Part shown: positions 13,349-19,710 of the stretch, piece after piece
Layout: each line of letters opens with the position of its first letter
How positions within the stretch are numbered: the first letter of the stretch is position 1
Source of the DNA: a virus
Reading direction: 5' to 3' (one strand)
Length of the DNA: 23,021 nt
IMG/VR virus record: IMGVR_UViG_3300024262_000257
Span: 1 to 23,021 of that record
Notes under the pieces: model-generated
What the model saw: only the letters and a program-made list of their open reading frames with translations
Database searches by the model: none
What the model was told of the DNA's origin: nothing
Program-made: the position numbers and the translations under genes

Positions 13349-14538
13349 GATATGTCTCCAGCGGAAAAGTTATAAGCCGTCAGATCATAGCTACCGGCGA
13401 TATCTTCAATTAAGGATGTTGTATCATTATCCGACTCTCCAAACGTCCAATGCGCCAGCACTGTTAATCCGTCAATGTCAGAAATATCTTTATAGTCCCC
13501 GGAGTTGTATAGTGCCGATATCTCGCTTGCCGTCATTGCTTCTCTGACAATAAACATGTCAAGCAATTTTGCGCCGGTCCAGTTCGCTATTGCCCTCTCG
13601 ATTCCAACATAAGCTATCCACGCGTCAACCCCATCTTCAATTGTTGCCGCCGCCGTTGCCTCTGATGTTCCAGACAAGAGCGTTCCATTTTTATAGATCT
13701 TTAGTCTGCTGCCCCCTGTCTCTGTTCCGTCATAAACTCCAGTAAATAGATATTCTCCACTAGACGCCGTGCACCCATGCGCACTATAGGTTCCACCCCC
13801 GCCGGCCCTGAAATATATAGAGGCGTTGAATCTTAGAAAAGAAACGACATCGGGAGCGACCCCTATTTTGCTAAAGTAGTATTCAAAATCGTCAGCGGTG
13901 GCGTCAAAATCAAGCATCACACCAAAAGTAAACGATGATTCGCCGTCAAATATTTCCATGCTTTCGTTTTTTGCATACGTTGTTACGCCGTCGAACTGAT
14001 AACCAGTATCGTATGTCCACGCCGAGGTTACATCAATTGTAAATTCTTCTTCGTAGTACAGTTCTGTAGTGTTGTTTGTTACCCTAATTGTAACATCGTG
14101 AGACCCATCAGCAGAAAAATCAAGGGCTCCGCCAACCTCTAATGTGGTCCCGTCTATTTGGAACTTGCTATCAGCGTCGGTAGTTATTGTATAGGTATGG
14201 GTTCCGTCCTCTGCGTCAGTTGCAGACAACGTACCAATCGCAGTGCCAACCGTTGCGGACTCTATAATCGTAGACACTGTTAGCGCGATATCAGTCGGAG
14301 ACGCATAAACGAAACCATTTGAGGGTGTCGACAAATATGTTGCTATTGTTGTTTCTGTGTAAACGTCATAAGCAGACGAAAATAATGTTGATGGTATGTT
14401 TGCCGGGTCTACTGGATATATAACCTTGGTTCCGGCTATATTTTGCGTGAGCTTATATGGATTCTTCTCATGGCATCTGTCCATCATTTCTTGTGTTAGA
14501 TCAGCCTTCAATATAACATAGTATTTAAGCCACGACAT
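13345..14538 (-). CDS. Virion lectin-like protein: 'TQDM' domain, cadherin-like domain, LamG-like domain
   Basis: The 397-residue protein is a three-part mosaic. Residues 1-80 are the 'TQDM' domain (SWLKYYVILKADLTQEMMD). Residues 81-172 resemble a cadherin-like β-domain (VGTAIGTLSATDAEDGTHTY, KFQIDGTTLEVGGALDFSAD, SHDVTIRV). Residues 175-397 resemble a concanavalin/laminin-G fold (YQFDGVTTYAKN, FTFGVMLDFD, SGEYLFTGVYDGTE, SEISALYNSGDYKD, LAHWTFGE). The last two domain types recur in the gene at 14782-15849. I chose ATG at 14538: GAGG lies 9 nt upstream of it but directly abuts the ATG at 14547. Such domains bind glycans or proteins on surfaces. On a head or neck they could aid attachment. Confidence 0.7.
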   Translation of the reverse strand: MSWLKYYVILKADLTQEMMDRCHEKNPYKLTQNIAGTKVIYPVDPANIPSTLFSSAYDVYTETTIATYLSTPSNGFVYASPTDIALTVSTIIESATVGTAIGTLSATDAEDGTHTYTITTDADSKFQIDGTTLEVGGALDFSADGSHDVTIRVTNNTTELYYEEEFTIDVTSAWTYDTGYQFDGVTTYAKNESMEIFDGESSFTFGVMLDFDATADDFEYYFSKIGVAPDVVSFLRFNASIYFRAGGGGTYSAHGCTASSGEYLFTGVYDGTETGGSRLKIYKNGTLLSGTSEATAAATIEDGVDAWIAYVGIERAIANWTGAKLLDMFIVREAMTASEISALYNSGDYKDISDIDGLTVLAHWTFGESDNDTTSLIEDIAGSYDLTAYNFSAGDIS

Positions 14539-14785
14539 TTGTATCATCCTCTAAAAAACCATTATCCACATCGGATATGTGCTCAAGCATTTGCGCCTCA
14601 GTCATAGGCTCATAATATTTTGAAAACAATTCAGCCGGCACGTCTTCACAACTATATTTTAATAAAATCTTCTCGCCATCCGTACTGACTCTTCTGCAGT
14701 AGGGGTTATTACACTCGCGCGGCAAAGACTTGTCTAGCATGTCCTGCGTAAGATCGGCCCTGTCAACAACAAAATATCCGGTCAT
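14525..14785 (-). CDS. Small 'TQDM' domain protein, first copy
   Basis: The 86-residue protein starts MTGYFVVDRADLTQDMLDKS and contains the related stretches VSTDGEKILLKYSCEDVPAE and LFSKYYEPMTEAQM. It aligns with the N-terminal domain of the next gene (LFSSAYDVYTETTI at the same place). Two Cys (NNPYC, YSC) are not conserved in the copies. It starts at an ATGA overlap with the upstream lectin gene and overlaps the next gene by 14 nt. It is likely a structural or assembly protein of unknown function. Confidence 0.6.
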   Translation of the reverse strand: MTGYFVVDRADLTQDMLDKSLPRECNNPYCRRVSTDGEKILLKYSCEDVPAELFSKYYEPMTEAQMLEHISDVDNGFLEDDTNVVA

Positions 14786-15849
14786 ACAACGTCCCCACTG
14801 AGATTAGATGAGTCCATATTGTACGAAGTAAGATCATCCGAACCGACGTTATCTGTTATTGTCGGAATCGTATCATTATCAAATCTATACCATGACTGTA
14901 AATTAGATGCTGCGCTGTGCTCGCTGTAATCATATACTACACCAGCGTTGTATAACTCCGTTACTTCTGACTGCGTAAGTGCCTTGTCCCAAACTGTTAT
15001 TTCATCCATGTTTCCGCTGAAAAATCCAAATGAATTATTCCGCTGACCAATATAAAACGGTTGCCCGAAAAGCATTGTTCCGGATAGTGCCCCGCTTGGC
15101 GATGTACTGTTTTTAACTGCGTTCTTGTAAACACTTGCACCAGATATATTCGAAGCGCCAGAGTACGTAAAGCAAACAAATTGCCACGACCCTGCAGTCA
15201 ACACTGTATTAAACGTGTGAGATGTGCTTGTGGTGGCCCGCATTTGAAGATATAACGCGCCAGTAGTTGCATTCGATTGAAGCATATATCCGTTCACGCT
15301 TGCGTTAACCGTTGCCTTTGAAAAAAGAATACGAGCCGCTGCAATATTATCTGGCTTTATCCACATACAAATAGAGAAAGCGTTTGCTATGTCATATTTA
15401 TGTATGTCGCCACCCGATAAATACTCGTCAATTCCATTCATTAACACTGAAGTGGTATTCGGGGTCAAGACCGTTATTGTGAACGCTTGTGATATTGAAT
15501 ATCCAAACTCGTTAACCGTAGTTATTGTGACTAAGTGTGTTCCCTTCGTAACAGAGCTGACCGAATCGCTAAGAATTAAATAGCTGATATCGCCGGATTC
15601 TATTGCGAACTTATTGTCTGGGTCGTTTGTTATAGATAACGTTTGCGAAGTAGCAGACGAATCAACGACAGTTATGATGCCAACCCTGTCATCGGCGACA
15701 GACCCAGATGATATGCTAGTGCTTGAAAGTTGTATTTCGGTTGGGGCAGCGACTACCTTAATTTTCAAGTAGTAGTCACTCTTGTCACCAGCAGTCATTT
15801 CTTGCGCAGACTTTCTCATTGCCTCTAAACCGTGATCTGAAACTGACAT
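14782..15849 (-). CDS. Virion lectin-like protein: cadherin-like plus LamG-like domains
   Basis: The 355-residue protein has a short 35-residue N-terminus (MSVSDHGLEAMRKSAQEM). A cadherin-like β-domain follows at 36-128 (PTEIQLSSTSISSGS, NKFAIESGDI, THLVTITT). A LamG/concanavalin-like domain fills 133-355 (MNGIDEYLSG, FSICMWIKPDNI, GSWQFVCFTYSG, FYIGQRNNSFGFFSGNMDEI, VTELYNAGVVYDYSE, LQSWYRFD). It ends DDLTSYNMDSSNLSGDVV, parallel to the end of its paralogue (YDLTAYNFSAGDIS). It therefore shares two domains with the gene at 13345-14538 but lacks the 'TQDM' domain, which is encoded by the separate gene just downstream. A role on the virion surface is inferred. Confidence 0.7.
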   Translation of the reverse strand: MSVSDHGLEAMRKSAQEMTAGDKSDYYLKIKVVAAPTEIQLSSTSISSGSVADDRVGIITVVDSSATSQTLSITNDPDNKFAIESGDISYLILSDSVSSVTKGTHLVTITTVNEFGYSISQAFTITVLTPNTTSVLMNGIDEYLSGGDIHKYDIANAFSICMWIKPDNIAAARILFSKATVNASVNGYMLQSNATTGALYLQMRATTSTSHTFNTVLTAGSWQFVCFTYSGASNISGASVYKNAVKNSTSPSGALSGTMLFGQPFYIGQRNNSFGFFSGNMDEITVWDKALTQSEVTELYNAGVVYDYSEHSAASNLQSWYRFDNDTIPTITDNVGSDDLTSYNMDSSNLSGDVV

Positions 15850-15883
15850 CCTTGTCCCTCGTCTAAACTATTATTGGGCCAAC

Positions 15884-16786
15884 TTAACTTACAGTGCTTG
15901 GCTCTATTGTAATATCTGCTGGTGAGCTTGAAGCTAATGGGTAATTCTCATAACCCGCTTTAGCTGATCCATCAGTAGCAGTTGCTAAAATACTTCCGGC
16001 GCCTGAGTCATCAGTACTTTTTACAGATGCGTCAGTTGAATCGCCAATATCGTCAGCCGTTGCTGTAACCGTTCCGTCACCATTGTCAACAAAAGATATA
16101 TCCGTTGCGCTAACCGCTGCAAGTAATGACCCGCCAACAATCGCTGTTGTTGCCAAAGAACCCGCTGTAATTGTTCCAACTGTTATGCTCCCCGCTGCGC
16201 TATCGTCTGATTTCTTAGTTACTGCATCAGTTACAACGCCAACATTATCAACAACAACTGTTAATGTTCCATCTGAATTATCAGTGAAACTAACGTCAGT
16301 TACATTTCCGTTAAGTGCTGTGAAAGCGAGCGTTGCGTTTTGAGCCGCTGTTCCACCCGTTACGATATCAACTTCTATTTGATTATCCGAACCAGTATAC
16401 AAAGCACCCGTTGGGACTGTTGTATCTGCGTCAATGTCTAAATTAACTGCATAAGATGCATCGCTATCATTGTAGATCATTATGTAATCGCCTTGAGTAG
16501 CTGCCGAAGTAGCTGGGAAGGTTAGAACATAAGTCTCTGCTACTGCAGTAGTGTAAGCCAGCGTTGCTTGCTCATCAGATGCGGCATATAAAGCACCCGT
16601 TGGTGCAGTTCCGTCGCCGTCAATATCGATAAATGCTGAGACATAATTTCCTGCAGCATTGTAAATGTTTATGTAATCGCCCTGAGTAGCGGAGCCAACC
16701 GCTGGCATTGTTACTAAATCGCTTTCTCTTGTTCCGGCTTCAAACTCTAACGCGCCTACCGATTGAGAACCTTTAAATCTGCTCAT
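15884..16786 (-). CDS. Repeat-built head or neck structural protein
   Basis: The 300-residue protein contains two internal duplications. The first pair is ATQGDYINIYNAAGNY with IDIDGDGTAPTGALY, and ATQGDYIMIYNDSDASY with LDIDADTTVPTGALY (residues about 32-145). The second pair is TDVSFTDNSDGTLTVVVD with DDSAAGSITV, and TDISFVDNGDGTVTATAD with DDSGAGSILA (about 165-280). The 'GDYI-x-I then D-x-D-x-x-x-x-PTGA-y' unit is seen in other phage and bacterial surface proteins. Start: AGGAG at 16792-16796 is 5 nt before ATG 16786, so the ATG at 16861 is not used. It lies after a 65-aa gene whose stop overlaps this ribosome site. A capsid fibre or decoration role is likely. Confidence 0.65.
   Translation of the reverse strand: MSRFKGSQSVGALEFEAGTRESDLVTMPAVGSATQGDYINIYNAAGNYVSAFIDIDGDGTAPTGALYAASDEQATLAYTTAVAETYVLTFPATSAATQGDYIMIYNDSDASYAVNLDIDADTTVPTGALYTGSDNQIEVDIVTGGTAAQNATLAFTALNGNVTDVSFTDNSDGTLTVVVDNVGVVTDAVTKKSDDSAAGSITVGTITAGSLATTAIVGGSLLAAVSATDISFVDNGDGTVTATADDIGDSTDASVKSTDDSGAGSILATATDGSAKAGYENYPLASSSPADITIEPSTVS
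16322..16692 (-). repeat. Diverged internal tandem duplication of about 190 nt in the structural protein gene
   Basis: The strings TATGTAATCGCC(T/C)TGAGTAGC and (A/T)AAAGCACCCGTTGG each occur twice about 190 nt apart (near 16398/16588 and 16481/16670). They encode the two GDYI...PTGALY units. Copies have diverged but DNA identity remains visible, so the duplication is fairly recent or maintained by recombination. Confidence 0.6.
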
Positions 16787-16794
16787 ATGAACTC

Positions 16795-16992
16795 CTAATC
16801 TAAATCCCCAAAGGGCATTTCTTTGTTTAAATCTTCTGGCAAGACAAACCATAAGTGCCATTTCTTTTGTACAAATGTTGGATTGCCTTTAATTTCTACT
16901 TTGTAGCCAATGAGCTTATTCAAATATTCAAGGATAGTGTCAGGATTTGAACTACTGATATACCTTAATCTAGTTTGAATTACTTCAGTCAT
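16795..16992 (-). CDS. Small hypothetical virion-cluster protein
   Basis: The 65-residue protein starts MTEVIQTRLRYISSSNPDTI, with YLNKLIGYKVEIKGNPTFV and KKWHLWFVLPEDLN following, a compact αβ pattern. The ribosome site is AGGTGG 5 nt upstream. It lies just downstream of a strong terminator, and its stop TAG falls within the ribosome site of the next gene. Similar short αβ proteins exist in phage head clusters, but no function is known to me. Confidence 0.55.
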   Translation of the reverse strand: MTEVIQTRLRYISSSNPDTILEYLNKLIGYKVEIKGNPTFVQKKWHLWFVLPEDLNKEMPFGDLD

Positions 16993-17000
16993 TAGCCACC

Positions 17001-17030
17001 TAAAAAAGAGGGGCAGCCGAAGCCACCCCG
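17001..17030 (-). terminator. Rho-independent terminator with UUCG loop
   Basis: On the minus strand GGGGTGGC-TTCG-GCTGCCCC forms an 8-bp stem with two G-U pairs and a very stable UUCG tetraloop (17029-17010). It is followed by CTCTTTTTTA. It sits 10 nt after the stop of the gene at 17040-17477 and 9 nt before the start of the next gene. It would limit read-through from the capsid genes to the neck and tail genes. Confidence 0.85.
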
Positions 17031-17039
17031 AGCTATTTA

Positions 17040-17477
17040 TTAAACCTCAGAAGGCATAATATATTCTACGAAAAATCGAATCTTACCAGCAGTTAAGTCA
17101 GCAACATTGATCAAAAAGTTGAATGCACCAGTAGCAGCATCAGCAACTCTATAAGGAATCATGTGATCGTTTGAGTCATCCCAAAGAAGCGCTCCACCAA
17201 CAGTAGCGTGGTCCATTACGTAGTTTTCTGTAAAGGTTGCTTCTGCGATTGCTGTTCCTGAGTAACCATCTGTGTCAGAGTTTCCCCACTCTAAAGTAGA
17301 GCTAGACCCTGCAATGTTAGTTAAACAATGAGCAGTAACGCCAGTCACTATTGCCCCAACGGGTAATGGTGCTGAGCCAGCCTTGTCGCTAAGAACGATG
17401 TTCGAAGCGCTTCCGCCACCGTCTACTGCGAAATCGTAGAGGTATTCTTGTAGTTGTTTTTTATTTCCAATACTCAT
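17040..17477 (-). CDS. Probable capsid decoration protein
   Basis: The 145-residue protein has AGGAG 7 nt before its ATG and is the first complete-size gene after the major capsid protein. It is a β-rich protein with QEYLYDFAVDGGGS, VLSDKAGSAPLPVGAIVTGV, TLEWGNSDTDGYSGTAI and KIRFFVEYIMPSEV. No helical coiled coil or signal is present. A head decoration or stabilising protein often occupies this spot. A strong terminator directly follows, as expected for a highly expressed virion protein. Confidence 0.6.
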   Translation of the reverse strand: MSIGNKKQLQEYLYDFAVDGGGSASNIVLSDKAGSAPLPVGAIVTGVTAHCLTNIAGSSSTLEWGNSDTDGYSGTAIAEATFTENYVMDHATVGGALLWDDSNDHMIPYRVADAATGAFNFLINVADLTAGKIRFFVEYIMPSEV

Positions 17478-17489
17478 TATATGCTCCTA

Positions 17490-17645
17490 TTAAGTATTTA
17501 AATTTGATGAATAGTTCACGCTTAAACCACAGTATGTAGGGTCTAGCTTTCGACCTCTACATCTGGCCCGCTGGTTTTTCCATGCTTCGTAAGCATATTG
17601 AACCCTTGGTGACATTTTTCCTGTGGTTAAAACGTATTGCATCAT
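17490..17645 (-). CDS. 51-residue protein with HNH/AP2-associated-like motif
   Basis: An ATG at 17645 overlaps the capsid stop (ATGA). The protein reads MMQYVLTTGKMSPRVQYAYE, then AWKNQRARCRGRKLDPTYCG, then LSVNYSS. The A-Y-E-A-W-K-N-x-x-x-R-C and Y-C-G-L-S-V stretches resemble the start of many phage HNH/AP2 homing-endonuclease proteins ('aY-x-x-W-x-N-M-x-x-R-C ... Y-GG-x-GI-x-v'), but no nuclease domain is left. The stop at 17490 is 13 nt before the next start. It may be a remnant of a homing-type gene or a small real protein. Coupling to the capsid gene is clear. Confidence 0.5.
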   Translation of the reverse strand: MMQYVLTTGKMSPRVQYAYEAWKNQRARCRGRKLDPTYCGLSVNYSSNLNT

Positions 17646-18481
17646 GATATAGAAACTATCCGTTCGTCGTCTAATTGTTTGATTCCATAAAGAACATCAG
17701 CGTTAACTCTAGTTCCACGAACACCGTCAACACCTAGGTCGTACATTGCAATTCTAAGTTGATCTTGAATAGCAATAGTAAGGAATGAAGGATGAAAGAA
17801 ATAAGAAGTAGTGCTAACAACGTTAGTCATCTTAGGCATGAAACCTGCGATAGGTGTCAAAATTGCGCCACTTGTTAATGGAGAACCTGCTGGAATGAAA
17901 TCACGGCTGACGAATCCTGTGATATTCAGACAGTCATTTATAGCCGCCGCCCCGAGGACGCAAGATCTGTTATCTTCAGCTACATTAGCAGTGTCAAGAA
18001 GTTCTTTTGCTTCTAAAATATCAGCTAGTGCAAGAGTTGTTCCTGAGTCATAAGAAATCTGATGATCTGGAGTAGATGCACTAGGAACGATAGCGGAGAT
18101 GATGTCAGCCTGAATCTTTTTATTGATAGCGAAAATCATTCTGTCGCGTAATTGGTCCATGAAAGAAAGAGATTGAAGATCAGCTTCTCTAGTGACGATA
18201 ACGTCTTTGAAAGCTCTTGAATTAATTGTAAGTGCTTGAGATGTAATTGTAACTGCATCAGCATCGCCAGCCGCGCCTTCTGCAAGAAGAGTTGCTTGGT
18301 CAAATTCTGGAATAGAAGAAATGTTTACAATGTCACCCATTGCTTGGATTTCTCCGCTGTAGTCTTTGCTAACACTGTCGAAGAATGGAAGTCGATCACG
18401 ATTAATATCGTAGAATCTTGAACTCCACACTTCTGGGATGATAGCAGCATTAGTAGTCGAATTAGTTAGTTGATTCGCCAT
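17642..18481 (-). CDS. Major capsid protein
   Basis: The 279-residue protein starts MANQLTNSTTNAAIIPEVWS and contains FYDINRDRLPFFDSVSKDYSG and GDIVNISSIPEFD, characteristic of HK97-fold capsid proteins of the P22/T7-like groups (N-arm, E-loop entry). Later MIFAINKKIQADIISAIVPS is the spine helix, and GVRGTRVNADVLYGIKQLDDE the C-terminal P-domain. It follows the scaffold gene, has AGGAG 6 nt upstream and its own promoter candidate. The protein forms the icosahedral shell. I see no protease gene upstream, so capsid maturation may not need cleavage. Confidence 0.85.
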   Translation of the reverse strand: MANQLTNSTTNAAIIPEVWSSRFYDINRDRLPFFDSVSKDYSGEIQAMGDIVNISSIPEFDQATLLAEGAAGDADAVTITSQALTINSRAFKDVIVTREADLQSLSFMDQLRDRMIFAINKKIQADIISAIVPSASTPDHQISYDSGTTLALADILEAKELLDTANVAEDNRSCVLGAAAINDCLNITGFVSRDFIPAGSPLTSGAILTPIAGFMPKMTNVVSTTSYFFHPSFLTIAIQDQLRIAMYDLGVDGVRGTRVNADVLYGIKQLDDERIVSIS

Positions 18482-18553
18482 GAAAGCTCCTTTTGGTGAG
18501 ATTAATACCGATCAGAGCCATTCACTTGATAGTTTTTATTATTTCTATACTAC

Positions 18554-18580
18554 ATTATATCTAAATTCGTTGCAATGCAA
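18554..18580 (-). promoter_or_regulatory. Probable promoter for the major capsid protein gene
   Basis: In the 104-nt gap after the scaffold gene, the minus strand has TATAAT (18559-18554) as a perfect -10. TTGCAT (18580-18575) lies 15 nt upstream; it overlaps a palindromic TTGCATTGCAA. The spacer is short, so a -35 at TTGCAA (18575-18570) with -10 TAGTAT is a second option. Either way this gap gives the abundant capsid protein its own start site. Confidence 0.5.
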
Positions 18581-18585
18581 ACGTT

Positions 18586-19200
18586 CTAGCTTTTGCCAAG
18601 TCGCCGTTTCATTTCAGCTTGATACGCGGCCTTATCAGTTTTCTCTAATGCAACCAACTCAGCGCCTGTCATTTCTTTGGCGGCTGGTGGTAGTCCCGGA
18701 TTAGCGTTGTTAACAATTGGAGCCGTTTGGTCAGTAAACCAGTGTGCTCTACTTTCTTTTAATTGCTCAACAAATTCTTTCGCGCCCAAGACATTAGCGT
18801 TTCCTGTGCTTGTTGTTTCGACTTGCACAAGGCTATTGTCAATCATTGATATATCAGCAAGGGCGGTTTCCCTGATTCCAAGTTTAATCGCTTCTTGCTC
18901 TATTGCAGACATTTTTAAACCGTTAAAATATGATGTTGAGATATTAGTTGCTTTCTCTTCAGCTTGCTCGCGCTTAGTTTTTTCAAGCTCCCATAGTTCC
19001 TTGAAATTTTCTTTCTCTTGGAGTTGGGCGGTTTGCATCGCTTCCATATCGGCTTTTAATTTAGCGTTGGTTGCTTCCATATCAGCTATCTTTGACTTAT
19101 AAAAAGAGGATCCGCTAGCTGGCCTTGGAGGTGTTGGCTCTGCTGGCTCGACAGGTGGCGTTGGTTCAATTGGTTCAGTTGGTGTTACTTGCTCGCTCAT
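18586..19200 (-). CDS. Capsid scaffolding protein
   Basis: The 204-residue protein precedes the capsid gene as scaffolds usually do. Residues 6-27 are rich in Pro, Glu and Thr (PTEPIEPTPPVEPAEPTPPR), then a coiled coil runs about 34-85 (SKIADMEATNAKLKADMEAM, then KENFKELWELEKTKREQAEE). The C-terminus has a short helix with a basic end (AAYQAEMKRRLGKS) such as binds the coat in P22-like phages. AAGGAGA gives a good start. It acts in the procapsid and is absent from mature virions. Confidence 0.8.
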   Translation of the reverse strand: MSEQVTPTEPIEPTPPVEPAEPTPPRPASGSSFYKSKIADMEATNAKLKADMEAMQTAQLQEKENFKELWELEKTKREQAEEKATNISTSYFNGLKMSAIEQEAIKLGIRETALADISMIDNSLVQVETTSTGNANVLGAKEFVEQLKESRAHWFTDQTAPIVNNANPGLPPAAKEMTGAELVALEKTDKAAYQAEMKRRLGKS

Positions 19201-19215
19201 TAGTTCTCCTTACGG

Positions 19216-19707
19216 TTAAATTTCTTCTGTTTCACTTTCATCTAGTATTGACTGGGCCAGTGCAGTGACTTCTTTCATGATGCCAGTTCTTAATGACTCA
19301 CCCTTTTTGGGAATTGATTGTCGTTTCGGTAGCTTAGTTTTCCTTGATGCTGCCGAGACCTTGTTGTGATTGTCCATCTTCTTTGCTTGAGTAGGATCAA
19401 ATACGCCTATTTCTAGCCCGCCGTTATATGGTTCGGACGTCATCGAATCCCACATTGCTCCTGTTAACTCAAGATCAGCGGCAAAACTTCCAATAGCAGA
19501 ACTCTTGATTTTCTTATAATCCTTGCTAAGCCCCTTCCAGTTTTTACCAGTAACAGAACTCTTTTGACCATGAGCATCAGCCTTGATTTTTCTTATAACT
19601 AATTCGCCGACCTCTTTCTTTATACGCGCCTTTTCATCAGCACTTAATTTAGAAGAGTCTTCTATAAAGTCACTCAGTCTTAGCTTGAATGTTACCTTGC
19701 TGACCAT
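19216..19707 (-). CDS. Virion morphogenesis protein (Mu gpG / tail-completion-like)
   Basis: The 163-residue basic protein contains GKNWKGLSKDYKKIK (residues 54-68), LTGAMWDSMTSEP and DNHNKVSAASRKTKLPKRQS. Together these match the 'G-x-x-W-x-x-L-s-x-x-t...L-x-x-TG-x-m-x-x-S...H-N-x-g...lP-x-R-x-fi' order of the phage virion-morphogenesis family. Members complete tails or join heads and tails. Here the gene lies between portal and scaffold, an unusual place for a tail-completion protein, so a portal-neck function is likely. It starts 4 nt after the portal stop. Confidence 0.65.
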   Translation of the reverse strand: MVSKVTFKLRLSDFIEDSSKLSADEKARIKKEVGELVIRKIKADAHGQKSSVTGKNWKGLSKDYKKIKSSAIGSFAADLELTGAMWDSMTSEPYNGGLEIGVFDPTQAKKMDNHNKVSAASRKTKLPKRQSIPKKGESLRTGIMKEVTALAQSILDESETEEI

Positions 19708-19710
19708 ATG

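Noticed and set aside
14997-15179. 60-residue minus-strand frame inside the LamG-like gene
   Set aside because: It lies in another frame of a coherent β-protein and has no ribosome site.
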